A stretch of DNA of 64,000 nucleotides from Dendrophyllia cribrosa. Lineage: Eukaryota > Cnidaria > Anthozoa > Scleractinia > Dendrophylliidae. Of the stretch, positions 19,193 through 29,816 are shown piece after piece; the first letter of the stretch is position 1; every line of letters starts with the position of its first letter. The stretch spans positions 10,403,332 to 10,467,331 of the forward strand of contig JAJLRJ010000013.1 in the NCBI GenBank assembly GCA_024195265.1, written 5' to 3'. The notes beneath the pieces are model-generated. The model had not been told where the DNA came from. It saw nothing but the letters and a program-made list of their open reading frames with translations, and made no database searches. A program made the translations under genes and the position numbers.

Positions 19193-22100
19193 TTCTGGTG
19201 GGTGATCTCTTTCTTTGTGACAACCTTGGTGGTGCCCTTTGCTTTCTTGATGTTTTTAGCGTCATCCACAAGGATGGAGTACATCTTCGAGCGAAGACAC
19301 ACAACCTCCGAGATCGGTTTACCCGCGCACTCATCCTTCATCTTACCGATGACCTTCTTGTTAAGCTGGCTGTGGAGTGGATGGTCCTTGGGATAGTCAC
19401 TTGTGTCGTAGAGTTCGTCCCGAAGGTTCTCCATGTCTTTGTAGACATCATCCGTCTTGATCTCGAGGAGTAGGGAGTCGGTGTCTGTGTAGAGTAGGTC
19501 TACTCGCGGACCGTACTTCAGCTTGAGATGGTTGTAGTAGAAGTTGTACATCAGTGTTTTGGAGAGATCAAGGATGCACATGCCTGTGTAGACTGGTCGG
19601 TTGAAGAGGATTTTCTCCCTCAGCATCTGGATTCCCGCCAGGTTGGTTCCAAAGACCGCTGCTCTGGAAAACAGTGGGTTTGCGATAAGCTTTCTCATCT
19701 TGTCTTTCTCGTGCGGTCGGACAAGCTTCATGTCGATTCGATTTCTGAGGTTCTCCATTGTCTTACCGAAGACGGAGTTGTTCATGAGCTTGAAGAAGTT
19801 CTTCTCGAAGTCGGAAGTGGCCTTCTTCCTGAGCTCGGTGTTCAGGGAGATGTATGGCTTCATCCACGCCCTCTGCTCGAACTTGAGGATTTTGTGGATT
19901 TTCCTCAACTTCATTCCAAGATCCAGGTACTGCTGGAGGGCTCTGTAATGCAACACGTACCGGTATTTATCGCGTAGGGTAAGGAGCAGCTTCTGTGTCT
20001 TGTCCTCTGGCTGCCCCTCTACCAAGGCCCTTTGGTAGGGTGACATCCATGACTTTGGGACGACCTGCTTTTCTGGGGCTAGAGGATAGGCATTGTGCTC
20101 ATCGTGCAGCTCCTCTGGGTACTCAAGATCAACCTCGAGGATGTAACCGATCTTTCTGTTTGGCCTCCTCTTCCTGATCTGGTGAAGTGTTGGAAAGACA
20201 GGGCACCATGCGAACTTGCCAACTGGGAGAGGCTGACTCATGGCCCAGCCGTAGAGATTGTTTGCATCGTAGTACATGATGTAGCTTGGCTCTTCGTTGG
20301 TGTTGTAGTCGCGAATATATTTATTGTTGTCCTTGCAGTGGCGTCTGCTCTCCATGGATATACCACCTCGCAAGCCTCTTTCAACAAAGAGGTGCATGTT
20401 GACGTCTGTGAGCAGCTCCAGGTTAACGCCCGTATACTTGAGAAGGGCGTCCCAGGAAAGGCCCGGGATTGTATAGTAGTGTGCTGGGTCAAGCTTGTAG
20501 TGGTTCAGACATGTTTTTCGGAAGTTCTCGAAAACATCGGTCAGAAGAAGCACATCCGTCACGAGGTAGAGATCGTGGTAATCTCCGAGTGTCTTGCATC
20601 CGAATGCCTCCCACACTTTTTGCGCATAGGCGTAGTCTTCCTCGGAGATGCCTTCCTTCTTGAGCTCACTGTAGAAGGCATCCTTCGGTGGTAGTGTTGT
20701 CTCATCGAAGCGGGACAATGAATCCATGTGCTCATATGGGTAGACACCTTTTTGTAAAATAAGCTTGCGTTTGAAAGGGTTCTTCTCGTAGTCTGCCGTG
20801 ATTGTAAAGGACTCTGGCTTGTTTGCTTCAAGCAGGGCGCTTAGGCTTGACTGCATGAACTGCAAGCTGTCAATGAACCTCAGCTTGCCAAGGGAGAAGG
20901 ATATGTACTTCTCCATGTTGTTGGGAATGCATTTCAAATCAGAATGCACGTCTGCAATACCACTCATGATGTGGTGCGCATCGTAACCCTTCAAGTTGTG
21001 AAAGATTACTGGGATTATTTCCGTTTTCGAGCTGGTACGGAAATAGTTGAAGTTGCAAGCACTGTGAGCCGCACCCCGATATTTTCCTGTGATGTGGCAA
21101 TGATCTTTTACTGCATCTCGAACAGAGTCTTGGATAAGGGGCTCTCCACATAATAGACAATCGGTATGCTCGAATGAATTCTCAGGGGGGCCTGCCTTTG
21201 GTTTCTTGGTCCGATAAATGGGAACTCTTCCAATTCACCATTCTCGCCCTGGATGTAATTTTTGAATGCCTTTTGGTAGCATTTGTTGGTGTGCAGATGA
21301 AAAAAACCCAAATATTCTCCGCGGTCTGGGTTGTAACCCGCAATGGCATCCCTCTGGTTCTCCTTGATGAGAGACTTATCACAGATGTGGCAATCTGTTG
21401 CACGGATGAATTCTGCCCAGTCTGCTTTTGTCATGGAGAGTGGTTCCTTGCTTTGCAGCTCGTCTCTGATCTCTCCTTCCAGCTGCTGTAAGCTGTTAAG
21501 AAATAGTGGCACCGCGTCCACTCCTCTGTATAGATAAGGACCCTTTGTCTCTCCATCAGAGCGAACGGCTAACATGCAGAACCCGCAGGGTTTATGCACG
21601 GATGTTTCAGTGGTACTGCTCTGTGATGGGTCTGGTGTGCAACCGTGGACTTTTTCGACTATGCTTTCGAAGTCGGCATAGATAACCCAAGGCTTCTTCA
21701 TCTGGTTCTGGAAGTTCTCGAAGTGAAGGAAGTTTTCGCCTTCTTTTGGCATTTCAGCTCGTACCGGCCTGCCTTTGACTCCCCTTCAGTAGAAGAGATG
21801 GTCAGTGAGAACCCGTTCTGAAGAAAAGGCTTGGAGACACCTGTCACAGTGATGCATACGGAGCCTTGCGTTGTACTCACTGTGTAGGAGCCTGCTCATA
21901 CTCTTGATATAGCAGGAATGCGAGGTGTGCATGTCTGTGAGCATCATCAGATTGATCCTTCGCAGATTGGGGTCCTCTAGCTCACTGACTCTGATAACAA
22001 CCACCTTGTTGTTCTGGTATCCATTAATGTTGATTGGAAGGTTGTTTTGACGCTCAACCTTGGATATCTGGCTCAATGGTGTTGGAAAATCGATTCCAGT

Positions 22101-22706
22101 GAAGTCTAGACCATCATCAACGGGATAACTACCTGTTCTGTTTGTGTTAACATTTACAGGGAACAATGCCGATCGCAGTGCCCAGCGGAGACACTGGTTG
22201 TCATTGTTCTTTACATTGATGATAGCCTGCTTTGACCTGAGTTTTGTGGGTGTTGGAATAAATGTACCACCTCGTAGTGGTTTGTACATCCCGAACTCAA
22301 CGTAGACAGTTTTGATTTTCTCAATCACCCAGCCAGAACCCATCTGCTGCCATCTGGCAATCTCTTCCTTAAAGCCATTCACAATGCCTTCCAAGATGTC
22401 CCCCACTCGCAGCTGATAGAGATGTGTTACTATCAGTGGGTTGACGTTCCAAAAGAAGTGATCAATTTCTCGATTGTCATCGTCTTCCATTGAAAAGTGA
22501 ACATCGAATGACAAAGTGACCTTCACTCCGCCAAGCTCTGTAACTTCGCGTGCTATTATCTGGAGAATAGCCGTCCTATTAGCTATATAAAATGCATTAA
22601 GGTCCTTGATTGGGTAGTCATCAGAGACGTTCATCTTATAACCATGCAACCAATTACCGAAGTAGTCTTGGTTCCTTGGGTTGAAGTCAAGACCTTGAGC
22701 CGCCAT
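18979..22706 (-). pseudogene. Protein-primed B-family DNA polymerase (element A copy)
   Basis: The gene reads inward from the right terminus in three main frames (22706-21786, then 21752-21108, then 20994-18979). Seen in order: a zinc-finger segment CDRCLQAF...H, exonuclease motif YADFES, a DHCH segment, TITADYEKNP, motif A DANNLYGWAMSQ, motif B KLMNNSVFGKTMENL and motif C YTDTDSLLLEI. This is the self-primed replicase of Polintons. Lesions: in-frame TGA at 21786-21788 (shared with B), a frameshift near 21170, and a shift near the 3' end. An upstream in-frame ATG exists at 22772, but 22706 matches the B start. Confidence 0.93.
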
Positions 22707-22779
22707 GTTATATACAGGGGTTTCATTTTCTTCAATTGGTGATCTCGTATCGATCTGCTGTGCCATTGCCATGTGAGTG

Positions 22780-22788
22780 GTATATACA
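22780..22788 (-). promoter_or_regulatory. TATATAC promoter motif in the terminal repeat
   Basis: Minus-strand TGTATATAC inside the conserved subterminal part of the inverted repeat, facing the polymerase gene. Same motif at 31907-31915 and 47961-47969 in element B. Confidence 0.45.
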
Positions 22789-22868
22789 GGAGGTGGAATT
22801 TCTCCAATTGGTAATACCTCCCTGGGGTGGGGGTGATCTCGTACCGGAGCAGCATATATAAACAGAAT

Positions 22869-23030
22869 AGTAGTATAGGGTGTTGGGGCGTTCGGAATCA
22901 CCTGAAAAAAGCGAGATCACGCCCGAGTTACCGGCTCCACGGACGAATGCAATGAGTTCGTGGAGCCGGTAACTCGGGCGTGATCTCGCTTTTTTCAGGT
23001 GATCCCGAAGCCCCAACATCCTATACTACT
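22869..23030. repeat. 162-bp terminal palindrome of element A
   Basis: Two ~70-bp arms starting AGTAGTATAGG and ending CCTATACTACT are inverted copies around a ~20-nt loop. The element therefore ends in a long hairpin-forming sequence, and position 23030 is its outer boundary (next bases GTCTGC). Both termini of element B have the same 162-bp design with only scattered changes. Confidence 0.93.
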
Positions 23031-24099
23031 GTCTGCACAAACGATGTGTATGCATGTTAATAAAACAAACAAGTCAGTGGGTTTCACAAAACCTTATAAC
23101 CAATGAAAACAAATGGCACAAGCACTCTCCATCAGGTGTATTTTTTTTATTTCATAGGCACTGAGATATCTCAATTTCCATAATCTCTTATACTTAATGT
23201 AGAGTAAATGTTTCCCACCATCAGGGATGTAAATAATAGGCGGAAGGCGGAAAAATAACTACCTGAAGACTGAGTTTTCTTGATTTTTTTCTGCCTAGAA
23301 AACTGTCTGCTTAACTTTCTCTCTCTTTTTTTTACCAAAATTTTCCGCCTGTGATGAACAAAAGTCCACCTGTTGGATATCTTAGCTACATCCCTGCACC
23401 ATCTTATTTATCATTTTTGAAAGAGGTGATTACCTTAAAATCTGGAATTATGATAATACTATGTCTATATAATCTTGACATGTACTAAATAAAATGAATG
23501 GGAAATGTATGACACCAACTGCACTGCTTCTCTATCGACCTTTTTGTTCCTGTCTACATCACAACCGTTGTTTGGGTTGTCATGCAATGCAAAGATGTCA
23601 CCCTGTTAGAGATGAAAAATAGGGAGCTTTTGTGAGTTGTTGAGAAACCAGGAGGTTAGTTCCAAATCCAGGAGAATTGGCATATACGCAATGCACCTCC
23701 CGTGACAACCCAAATAACAACTGATATGGAGACTATAATATTTGGTCTGAATCTAACAAACTTTCAACCTAATGTTTTGGATTGTCAGTGCAGAATTTTT
23801 AAATAACTGTAATAGTTATTGCAAATTATTATAATTTGCTACTCCATGATAGGCATCACAAAGTGTCCTCAACTATAAAAGTTCACCATAACACACATAA
23901 TTCTTTCATATACGAAGTAAATGAAAATGACAATTAAGTCTGTTAATTATAGAGTATTTGTGAAACAGGCAGAGGGGACCATGCTACTCCATGATAGACA
24001 TCACAAAGTGTCCTCAACTATAAAGGTTCACCATAATGATACCCTGCCTACATGTTTGTCACTATGTTATCAGATAACAGATTTTACAGTCTGATGAAC
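23031..24099. other. Flanking non-coding DNA
   Basis: No convincing open frame. The only structure I see is a ~55-bp segment (CTACTCCATGATAGGCATC...) at about 23840 and again at about 23985, and a short related pair ending in GTTCACCATAA. Otherwise ordinary AT-rich sequence outside element A. Confidence 0.5.
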
Positions 24100-25045
24100 T
24101 GCGACAGCCAGCTCATTCGCATAAAATCTTCCAATTCGTCAAAAACCTTAACGAAATTTTGTCAGTTTCGCCAAATCCGCAGTTTTCGTCGAATCTGCCA
24201 CTTTCGTCGGGCCCTCTGAGCCAGCTCATTTCCATAAAATCTTTCAATTTCATAAAAAACCTAAGCGAAATTTCGTCATTTTGCCAAATTCGTCGTTTTC
24301 GTCAAATCCGTCGCTTTCGTCAGGCCCTCTGAGCCAGCTCATTCGCATAAAATCTTCCAAGTTCGTCAAAAACCTTAACGAAATTTTGTCAGTTTCGCCA
24401 AATCCGCAGTTTTCGTCGAATCTGCCACTTTCGTCGGGCCCTCTGAGCCAGCTCATTTCCATAAAATCTTTCAATTTCATAAAAAACCTAAGCGAAATTT
24501 CGTCATTTTGCCAAATTCGTCGTTTTCGTCAAATCCGTCGCTTTCGTCGGACCCTCTGAGCCAGCTCATTCGCATAAAATATTCCAAGTTCGTAAAAAAT
24601 GACGCAAAATTTCGTCAGTTTCGCCACTTTCGTCAAATTCGTCATTTTCGTCAAATCCGTCGCTTTCGTCGGGCCCTCTGAGCCAGCTCATTCGCATAAA
24701 ATTTTACAAGTTCGTCAAAAACCTTGGTGAAATTTCGTCAGTTTCGTCATTTTTGCCAAATTCGTTGTTTTCGTCAAATCCGTCGCTTTCGTCAGGCCCT
24801 CTGAGCCGGCTCAGTCGTACAAAATCTGCCATGTTCGTCAAAAATCTTGGCGAAATTTCGTCAGTTTCGTCTTTTTTGCCAAATTCGTCGTTTTCGTCAA
24901 ATCCGTCGCTTTCGACGGGCCCTCTGAGCCAGCTCATTCGCATAAAATCTTCCAAGTTCTTAAAAAAATCTTGGCGAAATTTCGTCTTTTTCGTCATTTT
25001 CGCCAAATTTGTCACTTTCGTCAAATGGCTTGACTAAATTTCGTA
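24100..25045. repeat. Higher-order satellite array, 113-123-bp units
   Basis: The anchor GCCCTCTGAGCC (or one-base variants) starts at 24211, 24324, 24438, 24551, 24673, 24796 and 24919. Spacing is 113-114 bp in the first half and 122-123 bp in the second. In the first half two unit types alternate (CATTCGCATAAAATC and CATTTCCATAAAATC), so the true period there is a 227-bp dimer. Within units, TTCGTC-based 12-bp subrepeats are obvious. Long frames on both strands are a by-product of the repeat. Confidence 0.93.
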
Positions 25046-27361
25046 AAATTTGCCATTTTCGTATTTGCCTGCATTTCTGGACGTATCTCAAATTTATTGC
25101 ATTGTTACAAATGTTGGCATTCTACTATCACTGTAACCGCCAAAAGCTAATCACTAATTACGCACTTTTGATATATGTAGGTACCTTTCCCAAAACAACA
25201 TTGCTTCTCTACCGGAACTAGTATTTTCTAGACTTCACAATCTGGTATTGCTGTAAGTTTATGAATATGTGACAAGTTTTATGCTAAGTATAATTAGCGA
25301 GCGTATTAAAAATACACTGACATCCTCATTAGGTGGATGTGTTTATTAATACTGTAAGTAGTTTACTGGATTAAAGCATGTGGGTGAACAGTAAAACATT
25401 GATGGATTAGTAACTGAGATTTTTTCCCATTGTGTTCCTTGTGTTCAAGGAGAAAGAATATGAAGTTTGCTTCAAAATAATTTAAACGGCGTTCGCTTAA
25501 TGCATGTAGGTTGCTTTAGTTTTGGTTTTCTTGTAACTGTTTTATTGGACTATTGCTTTGCTGAACTGTGATTCATCTAGTCCGTTAGCAAAATTAATTT
25601 CTACCTAACTTGTAACTTATTTTGAAACTTCATGCGCTTCATGTTTTGGTTATGTTAGTCTGGAGTAAGTGTAAAACCATCCATACTTTATAGCCATAGC
25701 TTTAATATTCTAGAAGTTACGCAGGGTGGTGGTTGAAGGGTTGTTGGGGGTGGTCTTGGGCTCACCTAAAAAAAGGTGAAATCAAGCAATTTTATTCTAA
25801 AATGGCTTGACCTCATGTCACCTGTCACAACACGTTACCATAGCAACTGATTGTCACCGAAAATGTGTCCCAATAATATACAACCATCTTCTGAGGACAT
25901 CATGTGCTATGGAAATCTAGCAGAGCTCGCTTTAAAGAGTTGTCTTTGTTTTTGAAATACACATGCATCGAAATAAATTGTTTTCCATGACAAACAACAA
26001 AACATTTTCTTTCATATGACAACATATAACCGCATATGACGAGTGTTATTTCACACATTTTGAATTTTCATTAAACGGAACATTTTTAACTTTCTTTAAG
26101 TACATTTTACAAGCTAGCATTGTATTAATTTGACTCAATTTTGGCGCTTTTCCAACATTATGGAAATCCATGACGGCGTATCCAAGATAGCGGCCACTCG
26201 AAATAATGACGAAATTTCCTCGTCAAATACCTAACGTCAGCTACTACAACTTGCTATGTTTTTTCGTGAGAAAATCCGAATCCAGATTCTTGAATCCAAA
26301 AGAAAATATTTTGCTATTTTGTTTCTATCACGATTTCATATCATGGACAATTCAAGTTAGATTATATTTCATATATTTTGAAAATTATTTGTTGAAGTAG
26401 AGAGACAAACATAGGCGAGTCAAAGTAGATTCAGTAGGATACCTTAAGTTAAATGATATCCGTCTTAGTTTTTTTTCGTTTTTTATTCATGAAGAATCCA
26501 TACCGATCTGAGATCAAAAATCGATTTCGAATTCTCCCCCAAAAGGCAGCTTAGGAAATGTTTGATGTACTATAAACCATCCACGTTTCATAGACATAGC
26601 TTTAATATCATTGAAGTGACGGGGTGGGCGAGCGCAACGGGGCGGAATCCCCATCCAGCTCCCAGAAGACGAAAATAACCGCTTTGAATAGGCCGGGGTT
26701 AATATACATGTAATGAATTCAACAAAAACGCGAAGTTTCGTAAAGATCGCTGCAAAAATATGATTATTAAAAAAATTGGATTATTTTTAAATTGCGGTAT
26801 GGTAGGTAGGCAGTGTGTGCCCGCCACATTTTAAAATAAATGTCATGTAGTTAATTTATTTTGGTGAGCCGTAAAATGAGGAATGATTTTGCAGAATGAC
26901 ATGTGGAAGAGCTTGAGGAATAAATTAACTGAAAAGCGAGTAACCACTTTTTGCAATTAAAGAATTCGTATTGGAAGACGAGAAACCCGTCTAAGATTGA
27001 ATTCGGTCTGACAAAATGCCGTCAAATTGGAATTAAGAACTTTAAAACCGTCCTAAACAACCATAAAATCGTGAAAAATCCCAGAAGCAATGCTGAATTT
27101 CTAGTTCCATTTTTTTACCCGCGGTGTAGCAAACAAGAAACCCCTCCTTATTTTCTCATGTATTGCATCCCGATTGCCGGAATTAAATTGTGTACGTCAT
27201 ATACGCTTGCATACAAATATCAAATCATGATTTTCTCTGCTGTAATTCTGAAAATTCCTAAATCTTTTCTCATTCAGCATATCGCAAAATCATTTTTGAT
27301 AAAAAAAGAACTTAAAAAAATAAGTCGAATAAATGCTATCTTTTCCATCCTTCAACAGAAG
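25046..27361. other. Flanking non-coding DNA
   Basis: AT-rich sequence without a supportable gene. A motif AACCATCCA.(A/G)(C/T)TTTCATAGACATAGCTTTAATAT-like stretch occurs at about 25675 and again at about 26575, each followed by GAAGT.ACG..GGTGG, which suggests ends of a dispersed repeat. Sequence at 26951-27412 is open but runs straight into the terminal repeat of element D and has no protein-like signature. Confidence 0.4.
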
Positions 27362-27367
27362 GCTGGG

Positions 27368-27592
27368 AGTATTTATGAGAGGCACTCTATAGCACCCAAG
27401 CGTAAATTTTAGCGGGCTTACGCCCTTCCAGCGTAAAACCATTTCGACCACTTTAGCAGAACCCAAGCAGATCTATGCGCTCCTAGCAGGAAACCAAAGC
27501 CGCAGAAACTTAAGCAGAACATCCCCAATTCGCTCAAACCCCGCATAACATCCTAACGCCCAAACCAGCGGAACTCAAAAATGACATCCTTT
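27368..27592 (+). repeat. Left terminal inverted repeat of element D
   Basis: Begins AGTATTTATGAGAGGCACTC and matches the reverse complement of 58641-58857 with few differences, including long identical blocks such as the AGCGTAAAACCATTTCGACC tract. Unlike family 1 ends it is not a palindrome. Preceded by GCTGGG. Confidence 0.92.
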
Positions 27593-27973
27593 ATTCTCCC
27601 TAGATTTTCAGCGTTAATTTTTCGTTTGGCATTTTAGCAATTTTTAAAGTGTTTAGATTTGAACTTGATATGACCTATTGAAGGTCATGCTATTATTTTC
27701 AAGTCATATGACAGGCGTATGATTTTTTCAACCAATCAAAACCTTGACATTTTTACTTCAAAGTTGTGAAATTTTTCACATTTGTGAACTTTTTTCAGTG
27801 TGATTGAAGCTTGACGTGTTGGTTGTTTTGGATAGGGTGTTGTGTCAATCTGTCCGCTCTTCTTGACAACTTGTATGCGTGTTTTTTAATTTTTTTTTTG
27901 TTTTGTCTTTCCGTGAGTTTCATTATTTGCTTTTCAAGTAAGCGTCGCGACTCTTCATTTTTGATGGCGTGTC
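27593..27973. other. Non-coding gap between terminal repeat and integrase of element D
   Basis: AT-rich; nothing protein-like. A possible short hairpin (GTCATATGAC at 27704-27713) is the only feature noticed. Confidence 0.4.
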
Positions 27974-28988
27974 TCAGAGATTTTGAACATCACTCAATGG
28001 AACCCAAGAATTGAACTTATCAGGATATCCTTTCCATTTTACCAGCGCGAGTTTTCGCTTATTATCCCGACGAATCATTTTATCAATTCGAAATACATCT
28101 TGTGTTGTCCTTGGAATTTCCTGTTCATAGAAGTTTCCTTTGACCGGTTCTCCTTGCAAATCAACTAATCGGTATGTAACTGGTTTTGTATGTAATATTC
28201 CGTCAATAACAAATATTTCTTCTGTCCAATTCGGTGTAAAGCCTTTATCGAATATTTTTCGTTTATATTTAGATATTCTAACCTTATCACCTACTGAAAA
28301 TTTCTCTGATACGTGTTTAGAATAAATGAAGTCCCCATATAAATTAGCGAAAACCTTTGTTTCATTGTTATGTTGACTGGCTTGAACAGGGCTCATCCTA
28401 ACGTTAGAATGATAAGTGTGATTATATTCATCGACTAACCTGTCTAGTTTTGTCGAAATACACTGTGCTATTATTAGCAGAAAACATCTTACTGAGTTTT
28501 TCCTTTATCGTTTTGTTCCATCGTTCGACAACAGAACTTTTCTCCTCGTTTTCAGTGGAATATAATTTAATGTCATGTTTATTCAGGAGATTGTTCAAAT
28601 GAAAATTATAAAACTACTTGCCCTGATCAACCCAAATCATTTCCAGTTGTCGCTTCGTGCCAAATATATCTTTAAAAGCATCAGCAACTGACTGTCCTCT
28701 CTTGTCTTTTAATGGTCGAATCCAGCCATATTTTGAGAAAACATGGATGACCATCAAGAGATATTTAATCCCCTTATTCCATTTGCTGAATTTCCCCATC
28801 TCGACTAAATTCGCAGACCATATTCTGTCCATTCCATATGCAATGAACCTTCTCTTTTTAAATCTGCGCTTGATTGGTCTGTGTAATTCTTCGGCGAGCT
28901 TTCGAGCCCAATCATTACTCAAAACCTTTCTCCGTTGTTTGAAATCCCTAATCCAAGTTTCTGTTTCAATTTGAAAGTTGTCATCCAA
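27974..28988 (-). pseudogene. Family 2 Polinton integrase with C-terminal chromodomain, broken
   Basis: The core (28988-28614) reads YGMDRIWSANLVEMGKF, HVFSKYGWIRPL and IWVDQGK, then an in-frame TAG. The missing part with the catalytic Glu (SSVVERWNKTIKEK) is readable at about 28490-28600, and the C-terminal part (28396-27974) ends with a chromodomain-like KMIRRDNKRKLALVKWKGYP. The first catalytic Asp (expected in the WxADL-type motif) is Asn here. It differs in sequence from the family 1 integrase and has a chromodomain, which family 1 lacks. The lesions make it inactive. Confidence 0.88.
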
Positions 28989-29384
28989 CTAAATAAATAC
29001 TTTGAACGTTGTCAAATAAAACAACACGTTGATGCCATAAGCATTAGGGCTTTGCCCATCATCAATTTTTCCAATTCTTTTGTGAATGAATTCGTTGATA
29101 TCCTCATAATCATAAATTCCTGCTGGAAAGTTGATTGTTTCCCACGTCTTTCCTTTGTCTTTTGAAATCACCAACGTGTTGTTGTTATATTCATGTCTGA
29201 TATTATGCCAGCTTGCAGTCATTGAAAGATGATCAAGCGCAAGATAATATTGTTTATTATCATCCAGAATCAACTCCGGGAAAAACTTCACGGTGAAATT
29301 CCCTGGTTTATTTTGCGGGTTTTGTTTTCTTGCATCCACTGATTTGAAAACGAGAACTCTGTTTACATCCATTATTTTGGGCAT
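28989..29384 (-). CDS. Small virion-like protein of family 2 Polinton
   Basis: From ATG at 29384 (a second ATG at 29372) about 131 codons are open. Typical pieces are VFKSVDARKQNPQNKPGNF, YYLALDHLSMTASWHN and FPAGIYDYEDINEFI. I know this pattern from hydrozoan and anthozoan Polinton-like repeats, where it is an abundant small protein near the integrase; its role is not established. The C-terminus (after GKIDDGQSP) lies at the join with the integrase and may be truncated. The motif layout parallels the 222-aa protein of family 1. Confidence 0.6.
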   Translation of the reverse strand: MPKIMDVNRVLVFKSVDARKQNPQNKPGNFTVKFFPELILDDNKQYYLALDHLSMTASWHNIRHEYNNNTLVISKDKGKTWETINFPAGIYDYEDINEFIHKRIGKIDDGQSPNAYGINVLFYLTTFKVFI

Positions 29385-29459
29385 TTTCAACAATGTGGGA
29401 AGATTCACTGGTGTTGACTTGAGTAAATACATAAAAATTTCAACAGGCCAGTTCAACAA

Positions 29460-29712
29460 AGCGGTGGATTGAAATTGGACGTCAACAACAATTATGATAT
29501 CCAACAAAAACGACTGGCCAATGTTGCAGAAGGAGTTGACAATGATGACGCAATCGTCAAACACCAAGTTGACACGCTTGAAACAAGTCTCGAAAACAAA
29601 TTGACGCAATTGAGGGCAGATTCATTGATGGTTGATGGATCCTCTCATATGACAGGCGATCTTGACCTCAGAGGAAACAAATTGATTCTTCCTGGAGAGA
29701 TTGACATGCAGT
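29460..29712 (+). pseudogene. Coat/fibre-like gene fragment of family 2 Polinton
   Basis: An open stretch of about 80 codons contains the diagnostic SSHMTGDLDLRGNKLILPGE, preceded by a helical VKHQVDTLETSLENKL segment. Helix followed by a repeated GDLDLRGNKI-type motif recalls trimeric fibre-like proteins in these elements. Both ends are missing: the 5' side starts abruptly near 29460 and the 3' side is cut at 29712 by the Penelope insertion. Role inferred only. Confidence 0.5.
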
Positions 29713-29816
29713 GTTCGAAAAACAGATTGAGTTTGAGTTCACCGAAAGTCCAGAGAAAGAAGATATCATCAATGATATCGGTGAACTCAAACTCAATCTG
29801 TTTTTCGAACACTGCA
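29709..29816. repeat. Snap-back inverted repeat at the 5' junction of the second Penelope element
   Basis: About 36 bp (AGTGTTCGAAAAACAGATTG...) at 29709-29744 return as the reverse complement at 29781-29816, with ~36 bp between. Only the second arm is in the reading sense of the reverse transcriptase, so the first arm looks like a fold-back copy made at the end of reverse transcription. Confidence 0.8.

Larger units (their letters stand above)
1..23030 (+). mobile_element. Element A: family 1 Polinton/Maverick, right part, left end outside window
   Basis: At least fifteen genes in the same order and relative orientation as element B (31688-48189, reversed) define this virus-like transposon. 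The right end is a 162-bp palindrome finishing at 23030 with AGTAGTATAGG-type ends. The left terminus and any nuclease gene would lie before base 1, so the target duplication cannot be tested. Two later insertions (6675-9156 and 9292-15285) add about 8.6 kb. Nearly every large gene carries stops or frameshifts, so the copy is dead. That it is a Polinton follows from the polymerase, integrase, ATPase and capsid set; the family label is mine. Confidence 0.93.

Noticed and set aside
19528..19977. 149-codon frame antisense to the polymerase
   Set aside because: Shadow frame of the conserved polymerase; it recurs in B only because the polymerase does.
24250..25037. Long open frames on both strands of the satellite (repeating DESDGFDEN-type or SSNPSLSSGPLS-type proteins)
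   Set aside because: They follow from unit lengths near multiples of three and low stop density; no start context or relatives.
24100..25045. CRISPR-like array
   Set aside because: Units are contiguous satellite repeats without unique spacers, in eukaryotic DNA.
26951..27412. 153-codon open frame ahead of element D
   Set aside because: Low-complexity Lys/Ile-rich reading that runs into the D terminal repeat; no protein signature.
27811..28014. Small hydrophobic protein beside the D integrase
   Set aside because: Phe/Leu/Cys-rich reading of T-rich DNA overlapping the integrase end on the other strand.
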